The position numbers and the translations under genes were made by a program. From the NCBI GenBank assembly GCA_027488985.1, contig JAIYAR010000009.1, forward strand, positions 186,001 through 250,000: a stretch of 64,000 bases of DNA, given 5' to 3'. Positions 36,366 to 44,548 of this stretch are shown here, piece by piece (the first letter of the stretch is position 1; each line of letters begins with the position of its first letter). The notes beneath the pieces were generated by a model. That model had not been told where the DNA came from. It worked only from the letters and a program-made list of their open reading frames with translations, and did no database searches. This DNA is from Comamonadaceae bacterium. GTDB lineage: Bacteria > Pseudomonadota > Gammaproteobacteria > Burkholderiales > Burkholderiaceae_C.

Positions 36366-37183
36366 AATACGTCCACCATGTCCTCGCCCTTACGCATAAA
36401 GAGGAATGCGCCTGCTGCAAGAAAAGCAACGGATACACACAGTGCATAGAATACTAACATCCAGTCTGGTCCGTGCCCATTTAGCAATGATCTATAGGTG
36501 CTTATCACAATGGCAAAGGGGTTTATTTTGAACAACCAGAGTGCCCAGCTTGGCGCAACAGAAACCGGGTACATGATTGGATTTGCAAAGTAGTAGAGCT
36601 GAATCACCAGAGGGATGATGTGCTTCACGTCTCGATAACGTGCGCTGTAGGGTGCCAGAAGCAAACCAAGCCCCAGCGCCCACGCCATCTGTATAAATAG
36701 CAGAAGCGGCATAACCAGAATGAACTCGACGGTAAGCAGCGAGAAGTACATAGCGAAGATCACGGATACGACATACCCAACCAGGAAGTCAACCGTTCCG
36801 TTCAGCGCGTAGGAAGCGCCAATGACCAATCGGGGAAAGTAGATTTTACTGATCAGACCCGAATGCGCTTCAAGTGACGAAATAGTCTGGTTTAGCACAG
36901 CAATAAAGGCGTACCAAGGCACAATTGCAACCAGGTAGAACATTAGATAAGGCAGATCATCTGAGGGCACTTTGATCATCAGGCCAAAAACAAATGTCAT
37001 CACGCCGACAGTAATCAATGGAGTCATCACCACCCACAGTGGCCCGAATATTGTCTGAAAGTATTTGACCTTAAGGTCTCGCGCGGAGAACGCCCATATA
37101 AGCCCACGATAGTGCCAAAGCTCTGTTAGGAGTTGAATTACCGAGAGAGGCTTTCCAGCCGATATTGTTGTTATTTTTGACAT
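36362..37183 (-). CDS. wzm: ABC-2 type polysaccharide export permease (Wzm type)
   Basis: 273 residues with about six membrane segments and the ABC-2 family pattern: an N-terminal amphipathic region with A-R-D-L-K-V-K-Y-F-Q-T, F-G-P-L-W-V-V near 49 and F-F/Y-F-A-N-P-I-M-Y-P-type sequence near 208. It forms the inner-membrane channel with Wzt. ATGA overlap with wzt. A 250-base AT-rich gap upstream probably contains a separate promoter. Confidence 0.93.
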   Translation of the reverse strand: MSKITTISAGKPLSVIQLLTELWHYRGLIWAFSARDLKVKYFQTIFGPLWVVMTPLITVGVMTFVFGLMIKVPSDDLPYLMFYLVAIVPWYAFIAVLNQTISSLEAHSGLISKIYFPRLVIGASYALNGTVDFLVGYVVSVIFAMYFSLLTVEFILVMPLLLFIQMAWALGLGLLLAPYSARYRDVKHIIPLVIQLYYFANPIMYPVSVAPSWALWLFKINPFAIVISTYRSLLNGHGPDWMLVFYALCVSVAFLAAGAFLFMRKGEDMVDVL

Positions 37184-37433
37184 GCTAATGCCTCCGACTT
37201 CTTATCACTTACACATCCTGCAATGTAGATTTGTTGCGTACACTATGCATTTCTTTCAACCATCCACAACGCTTACGCTACACGGTAAACCAAATTAGTG
37301 AATGTTTCACGACGTGAAGAATGTTTTTTCCGGTAACTCTTCGCTTTTTCAAGCACTGAAAACATTTGAAGGGCTAGCCGCAGCAATGCAAAGTACCTTC
37401 TCTGTTTCCGCGAGATTCAGATCCGTTCAACAG
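37184..37433. other. Spacer upstream of wzm
   Basis: 250 bases without a credible gene; it separates the nonulosonate biosynthesis genes from the export/modification genes. An inverted ACGACGTG-like motif occurs near 37310, but I could not identify a definite promoter or terminator. Confidence 0.4.
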
Positions 37434-38390
37434 TTAATTCCCGTCACCACGAATTCTGAGATACCAATCAAGCATCTCCACCTGGTCTGAAATTGTCGGC
37501 AGCAGATCGGTGCGCTCGCCAACGAATGCCTCTACCTGCTTGTAGAGGCCGGGTTTGAAACCTTTATCTAGGCTGTCGTCAATTTCCACCGCCTCGACTG
37601 CCACACTGCCGATATTTTGAATTTGGAGTTTTTCTAGAGGGCGGAAAATGAGTCTGTGCTTACGCGTCAGCATCTCGACGCTAAAGCGCCCGGGGGCTTC
37701 CCAATTGGCCTGATATGAAAAAATCGCGCCGTCAGCAGTCCGCCCCGCGCCTGCAAAAACAGACGCAGTCGGGTGCCAGTCAAGCCGCCCCGTCGAATAC
37801 GCTGACAACTCTGCTGGAGTCCCACCCAAGTAAAAAGCCAAATCGATCACGTGTGTAGAGTTGGATAGGAACCACTGCTCTTTAACGCCTTCCTCCTTCT
37901 CGATGGCGGAAATAACATGGCCCCACTCCGTGAACTCGAAGTTGAACGATGTAACACCACCATCTCCCTGGATTATTTTTTTGGCCGCTTCAACGGCGGC
38001 GTAAAAGCGCCGGTTATAGCCAACATAAACCTCCGTCCCCGTCTCCCTTGCCTTTTCATATACTGAACGAATGTCGGCGGCATCATGGCCACCGGGTTTT
38101 TCTAGGAGCAAATGCCGGACACCACGTTCCATCAGTGCTTTTGCAGTAGCACCAATCCATTTTTCACCAACGGCTACGACAGCACGCTCGGGCAGTTGAT
38201 TTGATGTATCGGCCAACCAAGCATCAACCCCACCAAGTGAGACTGGCAGGCCGGTCTCTGCAGTGAACTTTTCAGCTGAAGACGTTCCTCGCCCCACGAC
38301 AACCGGGGTAATCCCTTGTGATTTGAATACCTTTGCATATTCAACGGCCATCGGGCCGGAGCCGACAAGCAATATGGTGGATTGACTCAT
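37434..38390 (-). CDS. Gfo/Idh/MocA family oxidoreductase (second copy)
   Basis: 318 residues. The N-terminal Rossmann fold begins I-L-L-V-G-S-G-P-M-A-V-E-Y, and L-L-E-K-P-G-G near residue 95 is the family's E-K-P motif with the catalytic lysine. The C-terminal domain contains H-V-I-D-L-A-F-Y-L-G-G. NAD(P)-dependent sugar oxidation or reduction is expected. It lies about 60 bases after the first oxidoreductase in the same direction. In the Campylobacter legionaminic pathway PtmF and PtmA supply the hexosamine precursor, and one of the two oxidoreductases here may have such a role; which one cannot be told. Confidence 0.8.
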   Translation of the reverse strand: MSQSTILLVGSGPMAVEYAKVFKSQGITPVVVGRGTSSAEKFTAETGLPVSLGGVDAWLADTSNQLPERAVVAVGEKWIGATAKALMERGVRHLLLEKPGGHDAADIRSVYEKARETGTEVYVGYNRRFYAAVEAAKKIIQGDGGVTSFNFEFTEWGHVISAIEKEEGVKEQWFLSNSTHVIDLAFYLGGTPAELSAYSTGRLDWHPTASVFAGAGRTADGAIFSYQANWEAPGRFSVEMLTRKHRLIFRPLEKLQIQNIGSVAVEAVEIDDSLDKGFKPGLYKQVEAFVGERTDLLPTISDQVEMLDWYLRIRGDGN

Positions 38391-38452
38391 TATTCTTCTC
38401 TCTTGATTTCAATTTCAAAGTACGGTACGTAAGGCTTGATCATTCGTCCGAG

Positions 38453-39418
38453 TCAGGTAAACGGATACCCAGTTGTTTCTGGAGACTGTGATCGAACAAG
38501 TTCCAGCAATGGGTCTAGTAGCTGCAAGTGAATTCGCACAGAGGTCGCATAAGGAGTCAGGCCGCAATCACCCGTACTGAGGAGTGATTCGACTACTTCA
38601 GTGGTAATTTGGCTTTGATAAGGGATAGGTGCAGCCTGCTCAAGCCAAGCCCATTTCGATCTTTCGCCAGCGTGCCAAAGTTTTCCCTCTGACTCCCTAA
38701 TTACATAGCGATTTTTTTCGTTGAATATCTCCACCACAACAGGAGCCGCACCTGTTGGATAACAGGTGATTTCACAGCGGCTGCCATCAGCGAAGCGCGC
38801 AACAAGAGTTCCATTGAGCTCAAGGAATCCAGGTCGTTTGCTCGGGATCGGGTTGCGATCCAATCCACTTGTATCAAGCTCAAATTCCGTGCAGCCGCAA
38901 AGGTGCGCTACATGATCGATATAGTGAATAGCATTGGTCACTAGACCGAACTGACTTCCTGTGACGCGATAAGAGATCGGAGTCGCCGCAATGTTTTCCC
39001 GGATTTGTTCGTATACCGGCATGACGCGCATGGGGCAATTTACCCATGCTTTAGCACCTGTCTCCGCCAATTTGCTCTCTATTTCCGCATAGTCAGCACG
39101 ATGATTGAACAGCAGCTTTTCAACCACCAAAAGTCTTGTTTCAGAAGCATCAAACAGACTCTCCAGTGCCTTCCTTCGTACGTCAGAATTAGTCGCAACA
39201 ATTGCAACATCGGTTCCATCGGTTCGATCAAAACTCGTACTGAACGAAATCTGGTGTGCCTGTTCGGTGGATACAGCGTCATAACGTTCTTTCGCCACCT
39301 GCAGGGATGCTGCGGATGGATCAACTACCTGAATATCCAGAGGTTGTTTCACCGCCTTAAGGGCCTGCAAGTGTCGGCTGCCTAATTGCCCTGCACCGAT
39401 AATTTTTATTTTGAACAT
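38453..39418 (-). CDS. Gfo/Idh/MocA family oxidoreductase (first copy)
   Basis: 321 residues from the ATG at 39418, which has GGAG seven bases ahead and lies one base after the hisH stop. It starts M-F-K-I-K-I-I-G-A-G-Q-L-G-S-R-H-L-Q-A-L, a dinucleotide-binding fold, and has V-V-E-K-L-L-F near residue 95 in place of the usual E-K-P, so the lysine is kept but the proline is not. Y-I-D-H-V-A-H-L near 165 matches the substrate-domain histidine motif. It is part of the same tight transcription unit as the amidation genes, so its substrate is probably a sugar of the nonulosonate pathway. Confidence 0.78.
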   Translation of the reverse strand: MFKIKIIGAGQLGSRHLQALKAVKQPLDIQVVDPSAASLQVAKERYDAVSTEQAHQISFSTSFDRTDGTDVAIVATNSDVRRKALESLFDASETRLLVVEKLLFNHRADYAEIESKLAETGAKAWVNCPMRVMPVYEQIRENIAATPISYRVTGSQFGLVTNAIHYIDHVAHLCGCTEFELDTSGLDRNPIPSKRPGFLELNGTLVARFADGSRCEITCYPTGAAPVVVEIFNEKNRYVIRESEGKLWHAGERSKWAWLEQAAPIPYQSQITTEVVESLLSTGDCGLTPYATSVRIHLQLLDPLLELVRSQSPETTGYPFT

Positions 39419-39419
39419 G

Positions 39420-40064
39420 TCAAATCTCCAAGAAGCCTTCAATAATCTTTAACCCGATAGCGCCGCTTTTTTCCGGGTGGAACTGACATCCGTACACATT
39501 TCCCTTTGCTACAACTGCAGAGATTTGGCTACTTCCGAAATAGGTGTCAGCCAAACGGTGGCGCTCATCGGCCGGAAATGCCGTGAAGGAATGAACAAAA
39601 TAGCAATGTGCATCGTCATTTAAGTGTTTCAGAATCGAGGTATCCCATTGCGGACCAGCAGCCGTTGGCTTGAGTTCACTCCATCCAATATGGGGAACTT
39701 TAAGGGGCAACCCATCTGGCCCGGCGGGCTCAATAGGAAGGATTTTTCCCTCGATAATGTTCAAACCGCTTTGTTCACCAAACTCAGAACTGCTGGAGAA
39801 CAACATTTGCATTCCAAGACAGATACCAAGCAGCGGTTTCCCGCTTGCTGCATATGCCCTGAGAGGATCAACTAAGCCACGCTCGCGTAGACCATTCATG
39901 CCGTTTGAGAACGCGCCCACCCCAGGCAACACTAAACTTGAGGCGACCAAGATATCTTCTGGCTTGTCCGTGAGTAGAACATCCGCCCCGCAACGCTGAA
40001 AGGCACGGGTTACGCTAAAGATATTGCCAATTCCATAATCGACGATTGTTACCAGCTTGGTCAT
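39420..40064 (-). CDS. hisH: HisH-type glutamine amidotransferase subunit (sugar amidation paralogue)
   Basis: 214 residues. A class I glutaminase with nucleophile C in G-I-C-L-G-M-Q (about residue 83) and the His/Glu pair in Q-F-H-P-E-K-S (about 195). In histidine synthesis HisH feeds ammonia to HisF. Here it sits with HisF and a PP-loop amidotransferase inside a glycan cluster, far from other his genes. By analogy with the WbpG-HisH2-HisF2 trio of Pseudomonas aeruginosa, it is predicted to supply ammonia for converting an N-acetyl to an acetamidino group. Confidence 0.88.
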   Translation of the reverse strand: MTKLVTIVDYGIGNIFSVTRAFQRCGADVLLTDKPEDILVASSLVLPGVGAFSNGMNGLRERGLVDPLRAYAASGKPLLGICLGMQMLFSSSSEFGEQSGLNIIEGKILPIEPAGPDGLPLKVPHIGWSELKPTAAGPQWDTSILKHLNDDAHCYFVHSFTAFPADERHRLADTYFGSSQISAVVAKGNVYGCQFHPEKSGAIGLKIIEGFLEI

Positions 40065-40068
40065 AGGA

Positions 40069-40842
40069 TTAACTCACACACTTCACTTGACGGACAGGAA
40101 TGCCCCGTTGCGAAGCCTGTTCTTTTATGTCTCCGATTTCGAGTCGACGATAGTGGAGGACATCTGCAATAGCGACGGCATCTGCATGCCCTTGTTGGCA
40201 GACGTTGGCGAAATCGTCAACGCCCCCCATTCCTCCGCTGGCTATCACAGGAATTGAACACGTGTCTGACACGGCTCTAATCAGCTCGATATCAAAACCC
40301 TTGCGGGTACCTTCCTGATCAACCGATGTAAGTAGTATTTCACCAGCACCCAAAGAAACTGCTTGCTTCGCCCAGGCAACTACATCCAGCCCAGTTCGCT
40401 CTCTGCCGTTGTCAGTAAATACTTCCCAGCGCGAGTTGCCGATCCGTTTCGCCTCGATGGATAGCACCATGCATTGCGAGCCGAACGCTCTGGAGACCTC
40501 GGTAATTAATTCCGGACGTTTGACCGCAGCGGTATTGATAGCCACCTTGTCTGCACCTGCCCGCAACAGCTCGCGAACATCGTCAACAGAACGAACCCCA
40601 CCACCCACCGTGAGCGGGATGAATACATCCTGGGCAGTTCGGCTGACAATATCTCGCAGACTGTTACGTCCATACAGGCTGGCAACAATGTCCATATAAA
40701 TCAGCTCGTCAGCGCCCTGCTCGTAGTAACGACGAGCGTGCTCCTGCGGATCACCAACGACCCGTAAGCCTTCAAGGTGTATTCCCTTGATGAGGTTCGG
40801 TCCCTTGATGTCTAGACGAGGGATTAATCGAATACCAGCCAT
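40069..40842 (-). CDS. hisF: HisF-type cyclase subunit (sugar amidation paralogue)
   Basis: 257 residues with the HisF beta/alpha barrel: R-L-I-P-R-L-D-I-K-G-P-N at the start (canonical HisF has D-x-x-x-G-R-V-V-K-G), G-G-G-V-R-S-V-D-D near 80, and A-S-G-G-M-G-G-V-D-D near 225. The N-terminus differs from canonical HisF, as in amidation-associated paralogues, which act as an ammonia channel rather than a cyclase. It lies 4 bases from both hisH and the amidotransferase, in one operon. Confidence 0.88.
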   Translation of the reverse strand: MAGIRLIPRLDIKGPNLIKGIHLEGLRVVGDPQEHARRYYEQGADELIYMDIVASLYGRNSLRDIVSRTAQDVFIPLTVGGGVRSVDDVRELLRAGADKVAINTAAVKRPELITEVSRAFGSQCMVLSIEAKRIGNSRWEVFTDNGRERTGLDVVAWAKQAVSLGAGEILLTSVDQEGTRKGFDIELIRAVSDTCSIPVIASGGMGGVDDFANVCQQGHADAVAIADVLHYRRLEIGDIKEQASQRGIPVRQVKCVS

Positions 40843-40845
40843 TTA

Positions 40846-42168
40846 CTAAGCCCCGGGATGCCAGACTTGATGACGCAATTTCCATTCGCCATCCTCAAAC
40901 TTCCACAAGTGCGGTGAGCGGAAAGTGTCCGCCAGATGCATGAAGTACTCGTAGTCCATGTTCGGTTGTTCGAACATACGGGAAGCTTCTGGAAACTCTT
41001 TGGCGGGAATACTCAGGTAACGGAAGATTTCGTCCGCAAAACGCTGTGGGAACTCACCGTCAAATCGTTTTGAAAGTGCAACGCCTTCGTCCCGGTTGAT
41101 ATCACCTGAACGAATTTCCTGCGCAGCATCGTATGTAGCACGACCAATGCCAAATTTGATGAACGTGGTGTAGTAATGGAAATCGTCGATACGGTCGTCG
41201 ATGCTGTTGTACTTACTATAGGTGCCAGGTGTACGTTCCGGCGATGCCTCAAAGCCCCCATGTTCAACGGAGTAGTAGTAAGCGCTCTGTGGATGCCACT
41301 TGAGGTAGTACCCCAGATAGTGCACTTCTATCTTCTGTTCTTCAATTTGAGCTGGGTTGGCGGGAAGGTAAGGTTGAAGTTCGCTTTCATCTACGCCAAA
41401 GTTGGTCTTCAGATCAGCAAGTGAAGTGCCGCCAAGGTAAATCTTGGATTTGTCATCTGAGGTGAAGTAAGACCAATCACGCTTTGCAGACTCGGTGTCC
41501 GCAATTGGATTGCCATATTCCGCTTCATTTTCACCATAAAACACGAGAGGTATCTTGTGCAGCAGCGCCATTTTTGGAGCGAGCGCTTTTTGCCCAAACA
41601 TGAAAGGCTGAAAGGGATGAAAAAGGTTTTCCACAGCCAATCGGGTTATCAAGCGGTGAATTTTTCCATTGGGCGTGCATAAAAAGTTATCAAAACCTGC
41701 ATGCAGCCAGCTTTGAAAGTTTTTCCAACCCCACTCCGTATAAACGTGGGGCGCCCATGTAACGGTCAGGGGGTGCATGCCGTATTTGTACTTGAGCATA
41801 TGCGCGGCATAAAAGCTGTCTTTGCCACCTGATCCCGGTACAACGCAATCGTATGAGCCGTCTTTGCTTCTATAGCGATCGCACAGATCCATCAATTTAC
41901 GTTCGCGCTCAGCCCAGTCAATGCTGCCATGCTTCTGCTCCGCCAAGCGGCAAGCATCACAAACACCATGCTCATCAAAATGAATGGTCTTCTTTTTGCT
42001 GTCTTTGGTATGGCCATACTCAACAGCAGAATTGGGTCTTTGATTTGAAATAACGCATTTCTTACAAAACGCAATATCATGCGGGAGACCATATCGAGTG
42101 TCATGCGTGCCTGTGTCACGTTTGAATGGTTCAATGTCAAAGTCACGGCGCTTGGGGTAGCGGAACAT
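40846..42168 (-). CDS. N-acetyl sugar amidotransferase (WbpG/LpsG/PseA type)
   Basis: 440 residues. An N-terminal zinc-type motif (C-K-K-C … C-D-A-C, about residues 35-92) is followed by the PP-loop ATP pyrophosphatase signature P-G-S-G-G-K-D-S (about 110), then a long family-specific region with Y-G-E-N-E-A-E-Y-G-N. The family adenylates the N-acetyl group of a sugar and replaces its oxygen with ammonia, giving an acetamidino group; relatives act on pseudaminic/legionaminic acid or Man2NAc3NAcA. HisF and HisH follow directly as ammonia donors. It lies just after the CMP-sugar synthetase (3 bases), so the substrate is probably the nonulosonic acid or its CMP form. Confidence 0.88.
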   Translation of the reverse strand: MFRYPKRRDFDIEPFKRDTGTHDTRYGLPHDIAFCKKCVISNQRPNSAVEYGHTKDSKKKTIHFDEHGVCDACRLAEQKHGSIDWAERERKLMDLCDRYRSKDGSYDCVVPGSGGKDSFYAAHMLKYKYGMHPLTVTWAPHVYTEWGWKNFQSWLHAGFDNFLCTPNGKIHRLITRLAVENLFHPFQPFMFGQKALAPKMALLHKIPLVFYGENEAEYGNPIADTESAKRDWSYFTSDDKSKIYLGGTSLADLKTNFGVDESELQPYLPANPAQIEEQKIEVHYLGYYLKWHPQSAYYYSVEHGGFEASPERTPGTYSKYNSIDDRIDDFHYYTTFIKFGIGRATYDAAQEIRSGDINRDEGVALSKRFDGEFPQRFADEIFRYLSIPAKEFPEASRMFEQPNMDYEYFMHLADTFRSPHLWKFEDGEWKLRHQVWHPGA

Positions 42169-42171
42169 GGA

Positions 42172-42852
42172 TTAGTCTCCCAATATAAATTTAAGTTGAA
42201 GAAAATCGAATTCGGTATCGATGTCAAGCGATCGCTCGACAGGCATTTCATAAGCAACGGTTTCTGATGCTAGAAACGTTCGTTCACGCTTTAGCCACTC
42301 AGCGTTAGCCACATAGATTGCACCATTTAGGGAATACACTGGCGGAAGATCTTGTCTTCGGGTAGCCGCCTGATCGGGTAGTAGTGCAGCCAAATGGGTG
42401 TTGTGGTCTAAGGTAAACATCCAATATGGGCTTTCCTGCGCTAAACAGACCGATACGCATGAGGGAGCATTTAATGCCACGCACCGCTCAATAGCCTGAT
42501 CAATATCTTGGCTTGTGCGCAAGGGAGATGTAGGTTGTAGCAACACCACCCATTCGTATGCAGGGCAACGATCCAGAGCATCAAGTACGACGTCAATCGT
42601 GGGAGTTGTATCTTCTGCAAGCTGCGGTTCACGAACAAAGGGAACATCGCAGTTGTGCTTTTGCGCGACGGAAATTATTTCAAGGTCATCTGAAGACAAC
42701 ACAACCCGGTCAATAATTTTTGATGTTTGACCCGCTTCGATTGTCCAAGCGATCAACGGTTTTCCGCCCACATGACGAATGTTCTTTCCCGGAACACCCT
42801 TGGAGCCCCCTCTGGCGGGTATCACCCCCAGCACACGGTTTCCGTTAATCAT
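42172..42852 (-). CDS. legF: CMP-nonulosonate synthetase (acylneuraminate cytidylyltransferase)
   Basis: 226 residues from an ATG that overlaps the previous gene's stop. The nucleotide loop I-P-A-R-G-G-S-K-G-V-P-G-K-N (about residues 11-24) and L-L-Q-P-T-S-P-L-R (about 98) are the signature of NeuA/LegF enzymes, which join CTP and a nonulosonic acid to make the CMP-activated sugar used by glycosyltransferases. Given the legB, legC and guanylyltransferase genes, legionaminic acid is the likely substrate, but the sequence alone does not separate it from sialic or related acids. Confidence 0.9.
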   Translation of the reverse strand: MINGNRVLGVIPARGGSKGVPGKNIRHVGGKPLIAWTIEAGQTSKIIDRVVLSSDDLEIISVAQKHNCDVPFVREPQLAEDTTPTIDVVLDALDRCPAYEWVVLLQPTSPLRTSQDIDQAIERCVALNAPSCVSVCLAQESPYWMFTLDHNTHLAALLPDQAATRRQDLPPVYSLNGAIYVANAEWLKRERTFLASETVAYEMPVERSLDIDTEFDFLQLKFILGD

Positions 42853-43904
42853 GCAGCAACGCTCCCATTGCTCCATTCGTGCTGTGCCCGTTCGAACTCT
42901 TCGAGACGACCTATATCTAGCCAATACTCCCTAAGTGGATAAGCGGACGTTGGATGGCCAGCAGCTAACATCCGATCAAACAACGTTGGCATATCAAAGA
43001 ATGTCCCATCGGGGATGTGCTCAAAAGCTTCTGGGGACAACGTGTAAATTCCCGCATTCACAAAGAATCGATGAACAGGCTTCTCCTCAATTGCAGCAAT
43101 GTTGGAGCCATTCAATTGCACAACACCATAGGGAACCTGGAAGTCGTATTCACGCACAGCCATGGTGGCAACTGCACCATGCTCGGAATGGAAGTTCAGC
43201 ATGTTGTCAAAGCGAACGCGCGTAAGTAGATCGCCATTCATTACAACCAGGGGATCACTCGGCCGCTTTGGCAGTAATGAGAGCGCACCAGCCGTACCCA
43301 GCCGCTTATCTTCGTGCAAATAGCTGATTTCTACACCCCATTCGCTACCATCGCCGAAATGGTCGCGAACTGCATGGGCCAGGTAGTTAACGGATAGAAA
43401 GAACTTCCGGAAACCTTGCTCAGAGAAGCTTTCTAAAATACTTTCCAAGATTGGCTTTCCACCAACGTGCAGCATGGGCTTGGGGCAATTTTCTGTCAAC
43501 GGCATGAGCCGGGAACCAAGACCACCAGCCATCAAAACCACCCAATTGGGTCTCTCCAAAACACCAGTCAAACCATCCAAGGTGGCAAGGCCAACAACCT
43601 GCATTTCACCATTTAAAAGCGGTACGTGATGCAGGACCTTGCGGCGCATCAGCGCCAACAATTCATTGCTTGCTGAAGTGGCCGGTGCTGTCGTTGGGCT
43701 GCAATTCATGACATCGGCAGTGGGTGCTGCAAGATCGCATCCACGCAGAATTGCTCTGCGGATATCACCATCACTCAGTACTCCAGCCAAACGACCATCC
43801 CCATCCAAGACAAGGGCAAGTTGCAAACCGGAACCGTCGATGCGCGCGATTGCATCTCTCAAAGTCGTTTCGGGCGAAACAACTATTTGCTTCCAATCCT
43901 TCAC
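42849..43904 (-). CDS. ptmE: Sugar-1-phosphate guanylyltransferase with CBS pair (PtmE type)
   Basis: 351 residues. Residues 1-115 form two CBS domains (V-L-S-D-G-D-I-R-R-A and V-V-G-L-A-T-L-D-G-L). Residues 120-345 form a nucleotidyltransferase with A-G-G-L-G-S-R-L-M-P-L-T and P-K-P-M-L, the G-D-L-L motif and the N-A-G-I-Y segment. This order matches PtmE, which makes GDP-glucosamine from GlcN-1-phosphate and commits the pathway to GDP-linked legionaminic precursors. Overlaps both neighbours by four bases. Its presence points to legionaminic rather than UDP-based sialic acid synthesis. Confidence 0.88.
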   Translation of the reverse strand: MKDWKQIVVSPETTLRDAIARIDGSGLQLALVLDGDGRLAGVLSDGDIRRAILRGCDLAAPTADVMNCSPTTAPATSASNELLALMRRKVLHHVPLLNGEMQVVGLATLDGLTGVLERPNWVVLMAGGLGSRLMPLTENCPKPMLHVGGKPILESILESFSEQGFRKFFLSVNYLAHAVRDHFGDGSEWGVEISYLHEDKRLGTAGALSLLPKRPSDPLVVMNGDLLTRVRFDNMLNFHSEHGAVATMAVREYDFQVPYGVVQLNGSNIAAIEEKPVHRFFVNAGIYTLSPEAFEHIPDGTFFDMPTLFDRMLAAGHPTSAYPLREYWLDIGRLEEFERAQHEWSNGSVAA

Positions 43905-44548
43905 GGAAGCCTCCTTGTTGTTGGAGTTGCGGGATTTCCAGCCACTAACTCGCCGCAGGGTACGTCGTGGGTTACTACCGCTCCCGCACCAACAATTGCA
44001 TTACTCCCTACCGAAACGCCTGGCAAGACAATTGCACCCGCCCCGATGAAAGCGTTGTCGCCAATGCATACGTCCCCACACAGTGTCACGCCGGGGCCAA
44101 CGAATGCATGCGCCCCAATCTTGCAATCATGGTCTACGCTCGCTCGGGTATTTATTACGGTGTTGTCCGCAATGTTGACTCTGCACTGCACGATTGAACC
44201 AGCCATGATTTGGCTACCTTCGGAAAGCGCGGTTTCCCGGCCAACATTGGCGGACGGATGTTTCACGGAGAGAAAATCAAAACCACGCTGCTTCCATTTG
44301 CTGAAAAATTGGCCGCGTAAGTTTTTGAAGGGATTTGCGCCAATGCCGTTGACCAGCAAAACATCGTCTGGGTTTGCCTGATCAAGCCAATCATCGCCTC
44401 CAAGAACGGGCACATCAAACAATGCGCTACCAACACGCATTCCTGGGTCAATAATGCCGGCTACGCGGGTGCCACTCGCAAGTAAAGCGTCCAGTACAAC
44501 GCCACCGTGCCCTCCTGCCGCCAGCAACATTACGCGTCCTTTACTCAT
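43901..44548 (-). CDS. Sugar N-/O-acetyltransferase, NeuD/PglD/LegH type
   Basis: 215 residues. An N-terminal Rossmann-like half (L-L-A-A-G-G-H-G-G-V-V-L-D-A) precedes a left-handed beta-helix of hexapeptide repeats (I-G-A-H-A-F-V-G-P-G-V-T-L-C-G-D-V-C-I-G). The catalytic His is in V-D-H-D-C. PglD and LegH acetylate the 4-amino group of a UDP- or GDP-linked 2,4-diamino-trideoxy sugar; NeuD O-acetylates sialic acid. Its position between synthase and guanylyltransferase suggests LegH. The start overlaps the synthase stop by eight bases. Confidence 0.85.
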   Translation of the reverse strand: MSKGRVMLLAAGGHGGVVLDALLASGTRVAGIIDPGMRVGSALFDVPVLGGDDWLDQANPDDVLLVNGIGANPFKNLRGQFFSKWKQRGFDFLSVKHPSANVGRETALSEGSQIMAGSIVQCRVNIADNTVINTRASVDHDCKIGAHAFVGPGVTLCGDVCIGDNAFIGAGAIVLPGVSVGSNAIVGAGAVVTHDVPCGELVAGNPATPTTRRLP

